DNA of 51,132 nucleotides from Paenibacillus xylanilyticus. Its GTDB lineage: Bacteria > Bacillota > Bacilli > Paenibacillales > Paenibacillaceae. The DNA lies in the NCBI RefSeq assembly GCF_013359935.1, contig NZ_JABMCB010000134.1, forward strand, positions 1 through 51,132, read 5' to 3'. This document shows positions 20,892-31,069 of the stretch, piece after piece (positions within the stretch are counted from its first letter, which is position 1; each line of letters starts with the position of its first letter). The translations under genes were made by a program, and so were the position numbers. The notes beneath the pieces were generated by a model that worked only from the letters and a program-made list of their open reading frames with translations, did not search any database and was not told where the DNA came from.

Positions 20892-21039
20892 AACCGGCTC
20901 CTTTCTGCTTTTCCTGCCTCCTCCAAGGTCAGAGTCCCAACACCCGACCCTTTAGAAAAAGCTTGTCCTTACGACGTATAAAACCTTCTATCCTTCCATA
21001 TACTGTTACTACCATTCTCAAGGGGAAAGGATAGATCCT

Positions 21040-21645
21040 ATGAATCCCATTTCGCGTTCTTATTCATCCCAAGATATGACCAGTTTGAAAATTCCACATA
21101 CCGATCCAGGCATCCACTCCGCCATTATACATCGTTTAATGTTCCATCTCTATAAGGCTCATTCTCTTCAAAATGTTGTCATTGTCTGCATCGGCACAGA
21201 TCGCTCCACTGGAGACTGCCTCGGTCCTCTGGTCGGTTCTTCACTTGCCAAGTGGGACAGCCCTTTATTCCATCTGTATGGCACATTGGACGAACCTGTA
21301 CATGCAATGAACCTGCAAGACACCCTTAATACGATACAGAATACACACCATAACCCGTATGTCATTGGGATTGATGCTTGTCTCGGTCAGTCTTCCAGTG
21401 TCGGTTGTATCCAGGTCGTCAATGGACCTCTTAAACCTGGAGCGGGCGTAAATAAAGAATTACCGCCGGTCGGCGATATCCATCTTACTGGTATCGTTAA
21501 CGTCGGCGGCTTTATGGAATACTTTGTTCTGCAAAACACACGGCTCAGTCTTGTCATGCGCATGTCTGAAATTATAGCGAGCAGTCTTTACTCAGCCATT
21601 CGCGAATGGCATACACGCTCTACTCTGCTTGCTGTGCCAGAGTAA
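21040..21645 (+). CDS. yyaC: YyaC family, GPR-related putative spore protease
   Basis: 201 residues. The DUF1256/YyaC fold is related to the germination protease GPR: VIVCIGTDRSTGDCLGPLVG, then GIDACLGQ and VNGPLKPGAGVNKELPPVGD. The family is confined to spore formers, and activity on spore proteins is inferred from GPR. The ATG follows GGAAAGG. It is one of few plus-strand genes in this block and its last 26 nt overlap the end of the convergent DUF4446 gene. Confidence 0.9.
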   Translation: MNPISRSYSSQDMTSLKIPHTDPGIHSAIIHRLMFHLYKAHSLQNVVIVCIGTDRSTGDCLGPLVGSSLAKWDSPLFHLYGTLDEPVHAMNLQDTLNTIQNTHHNPYVIGIDACLGQSSSVGCIQVVNGPLKPGAGVNKELPPVGDIHLTGIVNVGGFMEYFVLQNTRLSLVMRMSEIIASSLYSAIREWHTRSTLLAVPE

Positions 21646-22120
21646 TTGCCTCTTTCTCTTCAGGGGATAGTGTATACGTTGACTCTCCCCCTTTAAGAGG
21701 CTTGGCATACACATAAGAACCATCACGATTGTAGATCCCTGTGAGGATCATACCATCTTGATTATCATTAAGCATGGCCATCGAGAAGCTTAAGTCACTG
21801 CCTCTTTCTCCATAGGCATTATAGCGTTTCACACCAACTTTCCCCTGGATACGAGTCAGTTTTTGCATGACAGTCTGTAGTTGACTGGTTTGCAGCTTAT
21901 GCTCATCCTCAATACTGTCCATCTGAATTTTCAGATTGATCAACAACGATTCCAGATCCTCTACCCCGCTGCCAGCCATCATCGCTTCGTATTTCCGTTT
22001 GAACTTGCGCAACTTCGCGCCTTGGGCAATACTCACAATCAGTAAGATCACCAATAATAATGCCATTCCGCCAATAATCCATAGCAGCTGTTCCAGAATC
22101 AGCTCGTTTAATTCAGCCAT
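21620..22120 (-). CDS. DUF4446 membrane protein
   Basis: 166 residues from the ATG giving MAELNELILEQ, downstream of GAGGGG. One transmembrane segment at about 12-35 is followed by a coiled coil (DLESLLINLKIQMDSIEDEH) and the conserved KVGVKRYNAYGERGSDLSFS block. DUF4446 is common near parB in Firmicutes; function unknown. Convergent overlap with yyaC. Confidence 0.88.
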   Translation of the reverse strand: MAELNELILEQLLWIIGGMALLLVILLIVSIAQGAKLRKFKRKYEAMMAGSGVEDLESLLINLKIQMDSIEDEHKLQTSQLQTVMQKLTRIQGKVGVKRYNAYGERGSDLSFSMAMLNDNQDGMILTGIYNRDGSYVYAKPLKGGESTYTLSPEEKEAITLAQQAE

Positions 22121-22307
22121 GTAGTGCAACTACCCCTCTGTTTGTTTGTTCAGTAACCATCCGTTCATTTAGCCAACGAACCACTATAGATTCGTAAGAC
22201 CTTCCCCTTATAAATAAACCCTTTATTACTAATGACTAATCATTAATTTGCCATTTTTTTGTGATGTATCTCTAATTTTTAAACTCTGATTCAGACATGA
22301 TTTTGAT

Positions 22308-23462
22308 TCACCTTGGTTTCGTCAATTCATGTACTGCTGCAATCAGTGCATCTATATCTTGGCTAGTCGTTGTGTACCCCACGCTGGCCCTGACAGCCCC
22401 GCTCAACGTTGTTCCGGCAGATTCATGAGCAAGAGGTGTACAGTGAAAACCGGAGCGAACAGCAATGTCATAATGACGATCCAGCTGAAAAGCAATCTGA
22501 GCAGAGTCATATCCCTCTATCGTAAAGGATACCAACCCAGTACGTGGTTGTTCAAGTCCTGGGCCCAGCATTCGAATTCCCTGTACGGATGATAACCCGT
22601 GCATCATGTATTGTGTCAATTCCCATTCATGCTTATAGATTGATTCCGGGGTCAATTCCATCACATGCCTTACACCAGCTGCTAGACCTGCCATGCCTAC
22701 TGTATTCGATGTCCCCGCCTCATACCGGTCCGGACGAACAAGCGGCTGCCGAACGGCTTCAGACTGGCTGCCTGTACCTCCATGGAGAAGCGGCTCGACA
22801 TCAAGCTCAGGAGCGATATAAAGTCCCCCTGTGCCCTGCGGACCGAGCAAGCCTTTGTGTCCTGGAAAGGCTAACATATCAATACCTAATTGCTGCACAT
22901 TCACTGGCATAATGCCAGCACTTTGAGCGGCATCTACAAGCAATGTCGCCTGATGTTTATGGCATATAAGCGATATTTCGCCAATTGGTAAAATGCTGCC
23001 CAGCAGATTGGAACTATGAGTGCAGACTACCAGTCTAGTATTTGGACGGAATAGTCCTTCCATTTGAACCAAATCTATAGAACCTGATGCATTGAGAGGT
23101 ACATAATCCACTTCTACCTTCCGAACCCTTCGCAAATATTCCAGAGGCCGCCTGACCGAGTTATGTTCAGCCATTGTAGCAATGACATGATCCCCTTCTC
23201 GCAGCCAGCCTTGGATTGCAAGATTCAACGCTTCTGTCGTGTTGGAGCCAAGTGCAATATCATTGGCATTACTTATGCCGAAAAGACTGGATAGAACCTT
23301 TCTCGTGTCAAAGAGTACACGGCTTGCTTGAACAGCCATTCTATGGCTGCCTCTGCCTGGGTTTGCTCCGGCAACATCGAGGGCGTTCATCATTGCTTCA
23401 CCAACAGCAGGTGGTTTAGGCCATGATGTTGCAGCATGATCCAGATATATCACTTCTTTCAA
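22308..23462 (-). CDS. cysteine desulfurase-like aminotransferase class V
   Basis: 384 residues. PLP enzyme of the NifS/SufS group that removes sulfur from cysteine. Visible features: N-terminal YLDHAATSWPKPPAV, GSNTTEALNLAI, AEHNS, the D-x-A-Q-S motif in LVDAAQSAG, PLP lysine in FPGHKGLLGPQG, and the persulfide cysteine in RSGFHCTPLAHE. Length is normal. It lies next to parB as in many Paenibacillaceae. No SufU or IscU scaffold is adjacent, so the acceptor is unknown. Confidence 0.92.
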   Translation of the reverse strand: MKEVIYLDHAATSWPKPPAVGEAMMNALDVAGANPGRGSHRMAVQASRVLFDTRKVLSSLFGISNANDIALGSNTTEALNLAIQGWLREGDHVIATMAEHNSVRRPLEYLRRVRKVEVDYVPLNASGSIDLVQMEGLFRPNTRLVVCTHSSNLLGSILPIGEISLICHKHQATLLVDAAQSAGIMPVNVQQLGIDMLAFPGHKGLLGPQGTGGLYIAPELDVEPLLHGGTGSQSEAVRQPLVRPDRYEAGTSNTVGMAGLAAGVRHVMELTPESIYKHEWELTQYMMHGLSSVQGIRMLGPGLEQPRTGLVSFTIEGYDSAQIAFQLDRHYDIAVRSGFHCTPLAHESAGTTLSGAVRASVGYTTTSQDIDALIAAVHELTKPR

Positions 23463-23519
23463 CTCTCAACCACCTCTGTCCTGTTTGATGAGGAAACCTA
23501 TCTGTCCCTAAAACAAACA

Positions 23520-23560
23520 ATGACATATCGTTTCTCCATCGTACAGAGGCGATATGTCAT
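23520..23560 (-). terminator. hairpin after parB
   Basis: ATGACATATCG/CGATATGTCAT, perfect 11-bp arms with a 19-nt loop, followed on the minus strand by TGTTTGTTTT. It lies between the parB stop and the desulfurase start. Confidence 0.6.
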
Positions 23561-23605
23561 CAGATGAAAAAGCCCCGCGTGTTGTAAGTTGATCATAACG
23601 ATTGT

Positions 23606-24451
23606 CTATTGCAGTAATTCCAACAATCGTTCCAGATCCTGTTTGCTGTAGTAGTTGAGCTCGATTTTGCCTTTATCCTTGTTGTGCTTGATTTTTACTG
23701 TTGTTTTGAAACGTTCACGCAATGACTCTTCCACTGTATCAATAAACGGATCTTTTTTCTTGAGTTTGGATCTGGTTTTGGCTTCTCCAGATTTGGAACG
23801 ATCCAGTTGCTGTACCGCTTCTTCCAGTTCACGTACACTCCATTGTTGATCAATGGTTTGTTTAGCCAGCTGTTTCACCATGTCCTCGTCTTTCACACCG
23901 ACAATGGCGCGTGCATGACCCATGGATAATGTTCCACGTGAAACATGATCTTTCACTTCATCCGGCAACGATAATAGACGCAGAAAGTTAGCGATATGAG
24001 AACGTGATTTCCCCACTTTGACAGACAACTCTTCCTGTGTCAGAGAGAATTGATCCATCAGACCCTGATAGGCGACAGCGACTTCCATCGCATTCAGATT
24101 CTCCCGTTGAAGGTTCTCAATCAAGGCAATTTCCATTACCTGCTGATCACTGAAATTACGGACTACTGCAGGGACTGTTGCATTACCACAGTACTGGGAT
24201 GCTCTAAAACGGCGTTCCCCGGCAATAATCTCGTAACCTCTAAGTACCGTACGTACAATAATAGGTTGTATGACACCGTGTTGACGAATGGATTCCGCCA
24301 GTTCATGTATAGCATCCTCATCAAATACTTTCCGAGGCTGATAAGGGTTTGCCCGCAATTGACTAATCGGGATTTCTACGACCTTGTCATCGTCATTTAT
24401 TGAAAGCGATGGAATGAGGGCATCCAGACCTTTTCCGAGCCGCTTACTCAT
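23606..24451 (-). CDS. parB: chromosome-partitioning protein ParB (Spo0J)
   Basis: 281 residues. ParB spreads from parS as a CTP-dependent sliding clamp, loads SMC and activates ParA. Motifs in order: an N-terminal KRLGKGLDALIP segment that contacts ParA, PYQPRKVFDE, GYEIIAGERRFRA (the CTP/arginine patch), an HTH at SLTQEELSVKVGKSRSHIAN, and a C-terminal lysine-rich dimer domain. It overlaps parA by 8 nt. A perfect parS site lies inside the gene, as in B. subtilis spo0J. Confidence 0.96.
   Translation of the reverse strand: MSKRLGKGLDALIPSLSINDDDKVVEIPISQLRANPYQPRKVFDEDAIHELAESIRQHGVIQPIIVRTVLRGYEIIAGERRFRASQYCGNATVPAVVRNFSDQQVMEIALIENLQRENLNAMEVAVAYQGLMDQFSLTQEELSVKVGKSRSHIANFLRLLSLPDEVKDHVSRGTLSMGHARAIVGVKDEDMVKQLAKQTIDQQWSVRELEEAVQQLDRSKSGEAKTRSKLKKKDPFIDTVEESLRERFKTTVKIKHNKDKGKIELNYYSKQDLERLLELLQ
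23930..23945. promoter_or_regulatory. parS site in parB
   Basis: TGTTCCACGTGAAACA, an exact match to the Bacillus parS consensus, within the parB coding sequence. Confidence 0.95.
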
Positions 24452-25205
24452 ACGATATCACTTCCTTTGCGAGCTCTAAATACACTTCTGCTCCTCGCGA
24501 ACGGGGATCATACGTAATAATGGACTGTCCATGTGATGGAGCTTCACTAAGTCGCACATTACGCGGAATAATAGTTTGATACACTTTTTGTTGGAAATAC
24601 TTTTTCACTTCTTCAATCACCTGAATCCCCAAGTTGGTGCGGGCATCAAACATGGTGAGCAGTACACCCTCTATTTGCAAAGAGGTATTCAAATGTTTCT
24701 GCACCAGACGAACCGTGTTGAGCAGCTGGCTTAACCCTTCAAGTGCGTAATACTCACACTGGATCGGAATGATCACCGAATCGGAAGCGGTTAACGAATT
24801 GATCGTTAACATGCCAAGGGATGGTGGGCAATCGATCAGTATGTAATCATAGTTTTTTTTCACCATGGCGAGTGACTTTTTCAAACGAACTTCCCGTGAT
24901 ATCGTGGATACCAACTCAATCTCGGCTCCGGCAAGTTGAATCGTTGCAGGTATGATATGAAGACCTTCAATCTGAGTTTCCACAATGGCTTCCTGAGGAT
25001 GAACTTCGTTAATGATGACATCATATATACAATTGGCCACATCTGCTTTATTGATTCCGACTCCACTGGTCGTATTCCCCTGAGGGTCAATATCGACAAG
25101 CAATACTCTTTTCCCGAGTGAAGCCAGACCTGCACCCAAGTTAACAGATGTCGTCGTTTTCCCCACACCGCCCTTTTGATTTGCTACGGCCATAATCTTA
25201 GACAA
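24444..25205 (-). CDS. parA: chromosome-partitioning ATPase ParA (Soj)
   Basis: 253 residues. Deviant Walker A KGGVGKTTTSVNLG at the N-terminus, Walker A' LVDIDPQGN, Walker B YILIDCPPSLG. It binds DNA non-specifically as an ATP dimer, drives origin segregation with ParB and controls DnaA. Length and motifs are normal. First gene of the parAB pair. Confidence 0.97.
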   Translation of the reverse strand: MSKIMAVANQKGGVGKTTTSVNLGAGLASLGKRVLLVDIDPQGNTTSGVGINKADVANCIYDVIINEVHPQEAIVETQIEGLHIIPATIQLAGAEIELVSTISREVRLKKSLAMVKKNYDYILIDCPPSLGMLTINSLTASDSVIIPIQCEYYALEGLSQLLNTVRLVQKHLNTSLQIEGVLLTMFDARTNLGIQVIEEVKKYFQQKVYQTIIPRNVRLSEAPSHGQSIITYDPRSRGAEVYLELAKEVISYE

Positions 25206-25357
25206 TTACTTCACCTCAAATAAAATAGGAGTCTTTTCTTGTAGGTTGTGAGATACAGTTAACTAAAAGCAGGTGGCTATCGTCCACACAAACAACAACT
25301 ACCGTTTCGTTCTTCAAACACTCTCTTCAATTCAAGCCTCAACCAGCTCTATAGACA

Positions 25358-25379
25358 GAAAAAGCGGCCCCATTGCCGC
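25358..25379 (-). terminator. terminator after noc
   Basis: GCGGC-aatggg-GCCGC on the minus strand followed by TTTTTCTG, directly past the noc stop. Confidence 0.85.
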
Positions 25380-25391
25380 CTTAAGCTTCAA

Positions 25392-26210
25392 CTATTTGCG
25401 TTTCGGAATATGAATGACGATCTCGTAATGATCCTCGTGATCTGCTTCTTTGGTTTTGATATCCATTCCTGAACCAGACACCATATCAATCGATTGGCGA
25501 ATTGTGTTCAGAGCCAGTCTGACATCTTTGGTAAATGAGATGCGTTTGGATTTTTTGATTTTGGAAGCTTCTTTATAAAAGGCAACCCTTGCTTCGGTTT
25601 GTTTTACATTCAACTCTTTTTCAATAATTTCGCCAAGCAATTTCATTTGCAGTTCTTCTGAATCCAGCGATAGCAAAGCTCTAGCATGACGTTCGGAAAC
25701 TTTACGTCCCATCAATGCAGTCTTAATTCCTTCCGGGAGCTGTAACAACCGAATTTTGTTGGCGATGGTTGACTGGCTTTTGCCCAAACGCTGTGCAAGA
25801 CTTTCTTGCGTAAGCTGATGAAGATCAATCAACTTTTGATAAGCAACCGCTTCTTCAATGGATGTGAGCCCTTCACGCTGGAGGTTCTCAATCAATGCAA
25901 TGGATGCAGCCTGTGAATCATTAAATTCACGCACAATGGCTGGAATATGATCCAGGCCCAGTTTTCGAACTGCACGCCAGCGACGCTCTCCGGCAATAAT
26001 CTCATAGGATCCATTTCGTACACGGACAACAATAGGCTGAATGACTCCATGGGTTTTGATCGTCTGCAACAACTCATCAATCTTATCATCATCAAAAATA
26101 GTACGGGGTTGATACGGGCTGCTTACTATTTCATTGACCGGAATTTGTTTTATCTCATCTCCGTTATTGCGCTCCGCCAAACCAAACAACTTCGAAAATT
26201 GTTCTTTCAT
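25392..26210 (-). CDS. noc: nucleoid occlusion protein Noc
   Basis: 272 residues from the ATG giving MKEQFSKLFGLAER, the amphipathic N-terminal helix by which Noc attaches to the membrane. It is ParB-like: PYQPRTIFDD, YEIIAGERRWRA, HTH at QLTQESLAQRLGKSQSTIAN. It blocks FtsZ ring assembly over the nucleoid. It is distinguished from the neighbouring ParB by the N-terminal helix and the position between rsmG and parA. The GTG five codons upstream overlaps the AGGTGG site and is less likely. Confidence 0.94.
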   Translation of the reverse strand: MKEQFSKLFGLAERNNGDEIKQIPVNEIVSSPYQPRTIFDDDKIDELLQTIKTHGVIQPIVVRVRNGSYEIIAGERRWRAVRKLGLDHIPAIVREFNDSQAASIALIENLQREGLTSIEEAVAYQKLIDLHQLTQESLAQRLGKSQSTIANKIRLLQLPEGIKTALMGRKVSERHARALLSLDSEELQMKLLGEIIEKELNVKQTEARVAFYKEASKIKKSKRISFTKDVRLALNTIRQSIDMVSGSGMDIKTKEADHEDHYEIVIHIPKRK

Positions 26211-26720
26211 TCCGTAGATTACCACCTAGTTTCGTAATAGCTCCCGCAACAATGCAGGTGCTTCTTATTCTATATGCGACCCCTCATATGTTGTCGTTCT
26301 CGAATAAGTTTTGCCTTTTTACACCACGTTCTGATCCAATGTCTATGCTGCATACAAAATCTATTTATATATAATCTATGATCTCTGATACACAAGACCG
26401 GCTACTTCTATTCTATCATCTTTTCTATCATAATCCTATTCTAACCTATTCTTTAAACTCACCTAATTTTCCTGCTTTTTCTCTGCCCATCTTGTCGGTT
26501 TTCTCCTGATTTGTTCCATTCTTTTCACTGTTTTTTGTTGTATAATCGTTCCTTGCTTTTGCTATGTATCTAAAAATAAAAAAAAGGGATGTTTCACGTG
26601 AAACATCCCTTTCAATCTCTTTCAGCACTGGCCCTTGGTTAGGATCGTTAACTGCAACAATCTTTGGCCAGAATTAGCCCTTTTATTGATGGCTTCACAC
26701 GAGACTCTAAAACTCAATTA
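26211..26720. other. AT-rich intergenic region with parS
   Basis: 510 bases between noc and rsmG without a credible gene. It holds the noc promoter region and the parS palindrome. A 60-codon open frame (26446-26628) is an artefact of the palindrome. Confidence 0.8.
26583..26612 (-). promoter_or_regulatory. parS site embedded in a 30-bp palindrome that also looks like a terminator
   Basis: The core TGTTTCACGTGAAACA (26590-26605) is a perfect parS. The symmetry extends to 30 bp with AAAGGGA/TCCCTTT flanks. On the minus strand it is followed by a T-run, the form of an intrinsic terminator. It lies downstream of rsmG and upstream of noc. Confidence 0.9.
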
Positions 26721-27443
26721 CTAAACCAACGGAGTCTTCAGCGGCGTCCCCGGTTTACGAGGATATTTATGAGGCGTTTTGTCAAACTTTTGAATCAAAA
26801 TAATATGACGCGCCGACTCCTCTACTGGCAGCTGGAACGGATGGACAGCTTTGACCCGTCCTCTCAGCTGATTGAAGCTGAATTCTGCTTCCTTCATTTC
26901 TTCACGCGGATCTCCGCCCTTCATCGCGGCAAACATCCCACCTTTGCGAACAAATGGCAAACAAAATTCATTTAGTACCGCCAGCTTCGCTACTGCACGC
27001 GCAGTAACCAAATCGTAGCTGTCCCGATACCCTTCTTTACGTCCCACTTCCTCCGCACGGCCATGAATTAACTCCACTCCCGTTAGACCGAGTGTATCCA
27101 CGACATGCTGCAGAAATCCAATACGCTTATTGAGTGAATCAATGATTGTCAGCTTGATGTGCGGGAAGCAAATTTTAAGTGGTATGCCGGGGAAGCCTGC
27201 TCCAGAGCCAATATCAGCAAGGTTCTCCACTTTCGTCATATCTGTATAAAAAGCCAGAGATACCGAATCATAGAAATGCTTGGTATATACCTGCTCCCGT
27301 TCCGTAATCCCTGTCAGGTTCATCTTTTCATTCCAGGATACCAATTCCTGAAAATACAATTCGAACTGTTCCAGCTGGCGTTCATCCAGCTCCAAACCGT
27401 GCTCTTTCAGCCGAAGCTGCAATTGCTGTTGAATATCGTCCAT
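26721..27443 (-). CDS. rsmG: 16S rRNA (guanine-N7) methyltransferase RsmG
   Basis: 240 residues. SAM-dependent methylation of 16S G527; loss gives low-level streptomycin resistance in other bacteria. SAM motif LADIGSGAGFPGIPLKI; NLTGITEREQVYTKHFYDS upstream. Its ATG shares a base with the mnmG stop (TAATG), so it is coupled to mnmG. Confidence 0.97.
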   Translation of the reverse strand: MDDIQQQLQLRLKEHGLELDERQLEQFELYFQELVSWNEKMNLTGITEREQVYTKHFYDSVSLAFYTDMTKVENLADIGSGAGFPGIPLKICFPHIKLTIIDSLNKRIGFLQHVVDTLGLTGVELIHGRAEEVGRKEGYRDSYDLVTARAVAKLAVLNEFCLPFVRKGGMFAAMKGGDPREEMKEAEFSFNQLRGRVKAVHPFQLPVEESARHIILIQKFDKTPHKYPRKPGTPLKTPLV

Positions 27444-29332
27444 TATTGTCCCCTTGCTGCGGTTACACGGTTATAATGCTCCAGGTAGACCAGCAGAATG
27501 GAAATGTCCGCAGGAGTGACCCCGGCGATCCGGGAAGCCTGACCAATTGAAATTGGACGAATGGTGGACAGCTTTTGCTTCGCTTCCATTGCCAGACCAT
27601 GAACATCATTATATTCAATCGTATCCGGAATTTTCTTCTTCTCCATCTTTTGCAAACGTTCCACGTGGATCAATTGCTTCTCAATATAACCCGCATATTT
27701 AATTTGGATTTCCACTTGTTCCTTCATATCTGCCGTCAGTTCCACCTCAGATGGTGAGACCTGTTCAATCCAATCATACGTAATTTCCGGACGACGCAAT
27801 AGGGTAAGAAGTGTGCTTCCATCCTGAATAGGTGTGGAGCCAAACTCTTCAAGCTTCGGATTTACATCCGCGGGACGTGCCTTAGCAGCTTTCAGACGTT
27901 CAACTTCCACATCCACTTTGGCCTTCTTGTCGAGGAATTTCGCATAACGCTCCTCCGATACCAGACCAATGTCATGACCAATTTCCGTCAAACGCATATC
28001 TGCATTATCATGACGAAGCAGCAAACGATATTCAGCACGGGATGTGAGCAGACGATAAGGTTCGTTTGTTCCTTTAGTCACCAGGTCATCAATCAACACG
28101 CCAATATAACCTTGGGAACGATCGAGGATAACAGGCTCTTTACCTTGTACTTTGCGCGCTGCGTTGATCCCCGCCATAATGCCTTGTCCTGCTGCCTCTT
28201 CATAGCCGGAAGTACCGTTGATTTGGCCCGCTGTGAACAGACCCGGCAGACGTTTCGTTTCAAGCGAAGGCCAGAGCTGTGTAGGTACCATCGCATCGTA
28301 TTCAATGGCATAACCATTACGCATCATTTCCACTTTTTCCATTCCTGGAATCGAACGCAGAACGGCAAGCTGAACATCCTCAGGCAGGCTGGTAGACAGT
28401 CCTTGTACATAATACTCGGATGTATTTTTACCTTCTGGCTCCAGGAAGATCTGATGTTTCGGCTTGTCGCTGAAACGAACGATTTTATCCTCAATGGATG
28501 GGCAGTAACGTGGACCAGTGCCTTCAATAACTCCCGAGAACATCGGCGCACGATGCAGGTTATCATTAATGATCTGATGTGTTTCTACCGAAGTGTACGT
28601 CAACCAGCATGGCAGCTGTTCGTTGTCCGAAGATTCGGTCTCATAGGAAAAGAATTTCGGTACATCGTCTCCCGGTTGAATTTCCGTTTTGCTAAAATCA
28701 ATCGTATCCTTATGCACACGAGGTGGTGTACCTGTTTTGAAACGTACCAGATCGAAGCCAAGCTCACGCAAATGCTCCGACAATTTAAGCGAAGGCTGTT
28801 GATTGTTTGGTCCACTTTCGTACATCAGCTCACCCATGATCACTTTACCGCGCAGATAAGTGCCTGTAGTGAGAACAACCGCTTTGGCGCGATACTCTGT
28901 ACCTGTCTGGGTCACGACACCTACACAATGTCCGTCCTCAACAATCAGGCGGTCTACCATACCTTGACGCATCGTGAGATTACGCTCGTTTTCCATCGTT
29001 TCCTTCATTGTATGCTGATAGGAGAACTTGTCCGCCTGAGCACGCAGCGCATGAACGGCTGGACCTTTCCCTGTGTTGAGCATTCTCATCTGAATAAACG
29101 TCTTATCGATGTTCCGTCCCATTTCACCGCCAAGTGCATCAATCTCACGTACGACATGTCCCTTCGCCGGTCCCCCAATGGATGGGTTACAAGGCATGAA
29201 GGCCACCATATCCAGATTAATTGTAATCATCAGTGTTTTGGATCCCATACGGGCTGCGGCCAGTGCTGATTCCACACCTGCATGCCCAGCACCAACGACG
29301 ATTACATCATAACTGCCGCCATCAAAAGCCAT
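27443..29332 (-). CDS. mnmG: tRNA uridine 5-carboxymethylaminomethyl modification enzyme MnmG (GidA)
   Basis: 629 residues from the ATG after AAGGAGG. FAD-binding Rossmann motif [21 protein letters not shown] at the N-terminus, conserved [21 protein letters not shown], and [20 protein letters not shown]. With MnmE it modifies wobble U34 of several tRNAs. Usual length. Start corrected from a longer frame lacking a ribosome site. Confidence 0.97.
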   Translation of the reverse strand: MAFDGGSYDVIVVGAGHAGVESALAAARMGSKTLMITINLDMVAFMPCNPSIGGPAKGHVVREIDALGGEMGRNIDKTFIQMRMLNTGKGPAVHALRAQADKFSYQHTMKETMENERNLTMRQGMVDRLIVEDGHCVGVVTQTGTEYRAKAVVLTTGTYLRGKVIMGELMYESGPNNQQPSLKLSEHLRELGFDLVRFKTGTPPRVHKDTIDFSKTEIQPGDDVPKFFSYETESSDNEQLPCWLTYTSVETHQIINDNLHRAPMFSGVIEGTGPRYCPSIEDKIVRFSDKPKHQIFLEPEGKNTSEYYVQGLSTSLPEDVQLAVLRSIPGMEKVEMMRNGYAIEYDAMVPTQLWPSLETKRLPGLFTAGQINGTSGYEEAAGQGIMAGINAARKVQGKEPVILDRSQGYIGVLIDDLVTKGTNEPYRLLTSRAEYRLLLRHDNADMRLTEIGHDIGLVSEERYAKFLDKKAKVDVEVERLKAAKARPADVNPKLEEFGSTPIQDGSTLLTLLRRPEITYDWIEQVSPSEVELTADMKEQVEIQIKYAGYIEKQLIHVERLQKMEKKKIPDTIEYNDVHGLAMEAKQKLSTIRPISIGQASRIAGVTPADISILLVYLEHYNRVTAARGQ

Positions 29333-29543
29333 TTCTGTTACCTCCTTATGCCGCTGCACCTTTTTTCTATGCATGCGGTCTGTTGTTAAAAGCGATACGC
29401 CCCTCTATTCCTCGGGGTCATTCCGATCTATATCAAGCCATCAAGTCTGCTATTCCTGCAGACGTCATTGCCATGTTGACCATCCAACTGGGGATAGACT
29501 TCATTATCATACTACTTTTCACAGGAAGTATGTTTGTTCTATT

Positions 29544-30920
29544 TTACTTTCCTAGACAGAACTGGGAGAAAATCTGATCAATCAGCGCATCATGTGCCGT
29601 ATCGCCCACAATCTCCCCAAGGTGCTCCCACGCCAACCGTACGTCAATCTGAATCATGTCAATCGGAATCAGCTGTTCTGCTGCTTCATATGCGTCGATA
29701 AGGGATTGTTTTGCTTTTTTGAGCAACGCAATATGACGCACATTGCTGACATAGGTCAAGTCTGCCGATTCCAGCTTGCCGCTGAAGAACAACGTCGAGA
29801 TCGCTTCTTCCAACCGATCGACTCCCAGATCATCCTTTACTGACATGGGAACAAGCCGTTCTTCCGGAATATAGCGAAGCAGGATCTCACGGTCTGCCTG
29901 CGGAGCTAAGTCCATTTTATTCATAATGATAATTGATTGTCTACCGCGGATTTGTTCCAATAATTCGATCTCATCCTGGTGCAGTGGCTCTGCCGCATTA
30001 ATCACCATCAACAACAGATCTGCTTCTGCAACCGCCGAGCGGGAACGTTCCACTCCGATTCTCTCCACGACGTCCATCGTTTCCCGAATACCGGCTGTAT
30101 CCAGCAGCTTAAGTGGAATGTTGTTAATCGTTACAAACTCCTCAATGACATCACGTGTCGTCCCCGGAATGTCCGTTACAATGGCCCGGTTATCCTGTGC
30201 GAGTGCATTGAGCAGTGAGGATTTGCCTACGTTCGGTCGTCCAACAATAGCCGTTGTAATCCCTTCACGTAGTATCTTGCCCTGTTCTGCTGTTACGAGC
30301 AATTTATCGATTTCAGACATGACCAGACTCGATTTTTCTTTGATAAAGTCAGCGGTTAACGACTCCACATCATGCTCGGGATAGTCGATATTCACCTCGA
30401 TATGTGCGAGAGTCTCCACCAAGGTGTGTCTCAGATCCCGCAATTTGGACGACAGTTTCCCTTCCACTTGTTTGAGTGCAACGGAGAAAGCTCTATCCGA
30501 TTTGGATCGAATAAGGTCCATAACCCCTTCCGCCTGTGACAGATCGATACGTCCATTGAGAAAAGCACGCTTTGTAAACTCACCCGGCTCCGCCAGACGA
30601 ATATCGAGCTGAAGCAGAAGATCCATGACTCTTTTAACAGAGACAACTCCGCCATGAGCACTGATCTCAACCACATCTTCCGTGGTAAATGACCGGGGGG
30701 CACGCATGACCGTAACCAAAACTTCCTCAATTTTCTCACCGCTGCCTGGTTCAATAATATGACCATAGTGAACCGTGTGAGACGCTGCCTGAGTTATAGG
30801 GGTTTTGCTGCGGAATATCTTCTCCGTCTCCGATACAGCATCCGGGCCGCTGACCCGGATAACAGCGATCCCTGCTTCCCCAACAGCCGTTGATATCGCT
30901 GTGATCGTATCACTGATCAT
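29544..30920 (-). CDS. mnmE: tRNA modification GTPase MnmE (TrmE)
   Basis: 458 residues from the ATG giving MISDTITAISTAVGEAG, after AAGGAGAG. Tetrahydrofolate-binding N-terminal domain, helical domain with an inserted G domain (GRPNVGKSSLLNAL, DIPGTTRDVIEE, NKMDL), and the C-terminal FCLGK with the conserved cysteine. Partner of MnmG, 211 nt downstream. Confidence 0.97.
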   Translation of the reverse strand: MISDTITAISTAVGEAGIAVIRVSGPDAVSETEKIFRSKTPITQAASHTVHYGHIIEPGSGEKIEEVLVTVMRAPRSFTTEDVVEISAHGGVVSVKRVMDLLLQLDIRLAEPGEFTKRAFLNGRIDLSQAEGVMDLIRSKSDRAFSVALKQVEGKLSSKLRDLRHTLVETLAHIEVNIDYPEHDVESLTADFIKEKSSLVMSEIDKLLVTAEQGKILREGITTAIVGRPNVGKSSLLNALAQDNRAIVTDIPGTTRDVIEEFVTINNIPLKLLDTAGIRETMDVVERIGVERSRSAVAEADLLLMVINAAEPLHQDEIELLEQIRGRQSIIIMNKMDLAPQADREILLRYIPEERLVPMSVKDDLGVDRLEEAISTLFFSGKLESADLTYVSNVRHIALLKKAKQSLIDAYEAAEQLIPIDMIQIDVRLAWEHLGEIVGDTAHDALIDQIFSQFCLGK

Positions 30921-31014
30921 CGTTATCTCTCCTTGCTCTATTTTAAAATGGCCGTCCTTCCGGAGCGACATATGAATTTCACTATTTAGGTATCTCAACA
31001 AATACTTATTTACG

Positions 31015-31054
31015 AAAAAAGCAATGGCTTCTGCACCGGGCAGGAAGCCATTGC
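31015..31054 (-). terminator. terminator after khpB
   Basis: GCAATGGCTTC/GAAGCCATTGC, 11-bp perfect arms (31021-31031 and 31044-31054), followed on the minus strand by TTTTTTCG. It separates the rpmH-rnpA-yidC-khpB operon from mnmE. Confidence 0.92.
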
Positions 31055-31069
31055 GTCTTCAATTTCGTG

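Noticed and set aside
26446..26628. 60-codon frame across the parS palindrome
   Set aside because: Its middle is just the translation of parS and the flanking T-run; no ribosome site.
27974..29269. 431-codon frame antisense to mnmG
   Set aside because: Shadow frame. mnmG is complete and conserved on the other strand.
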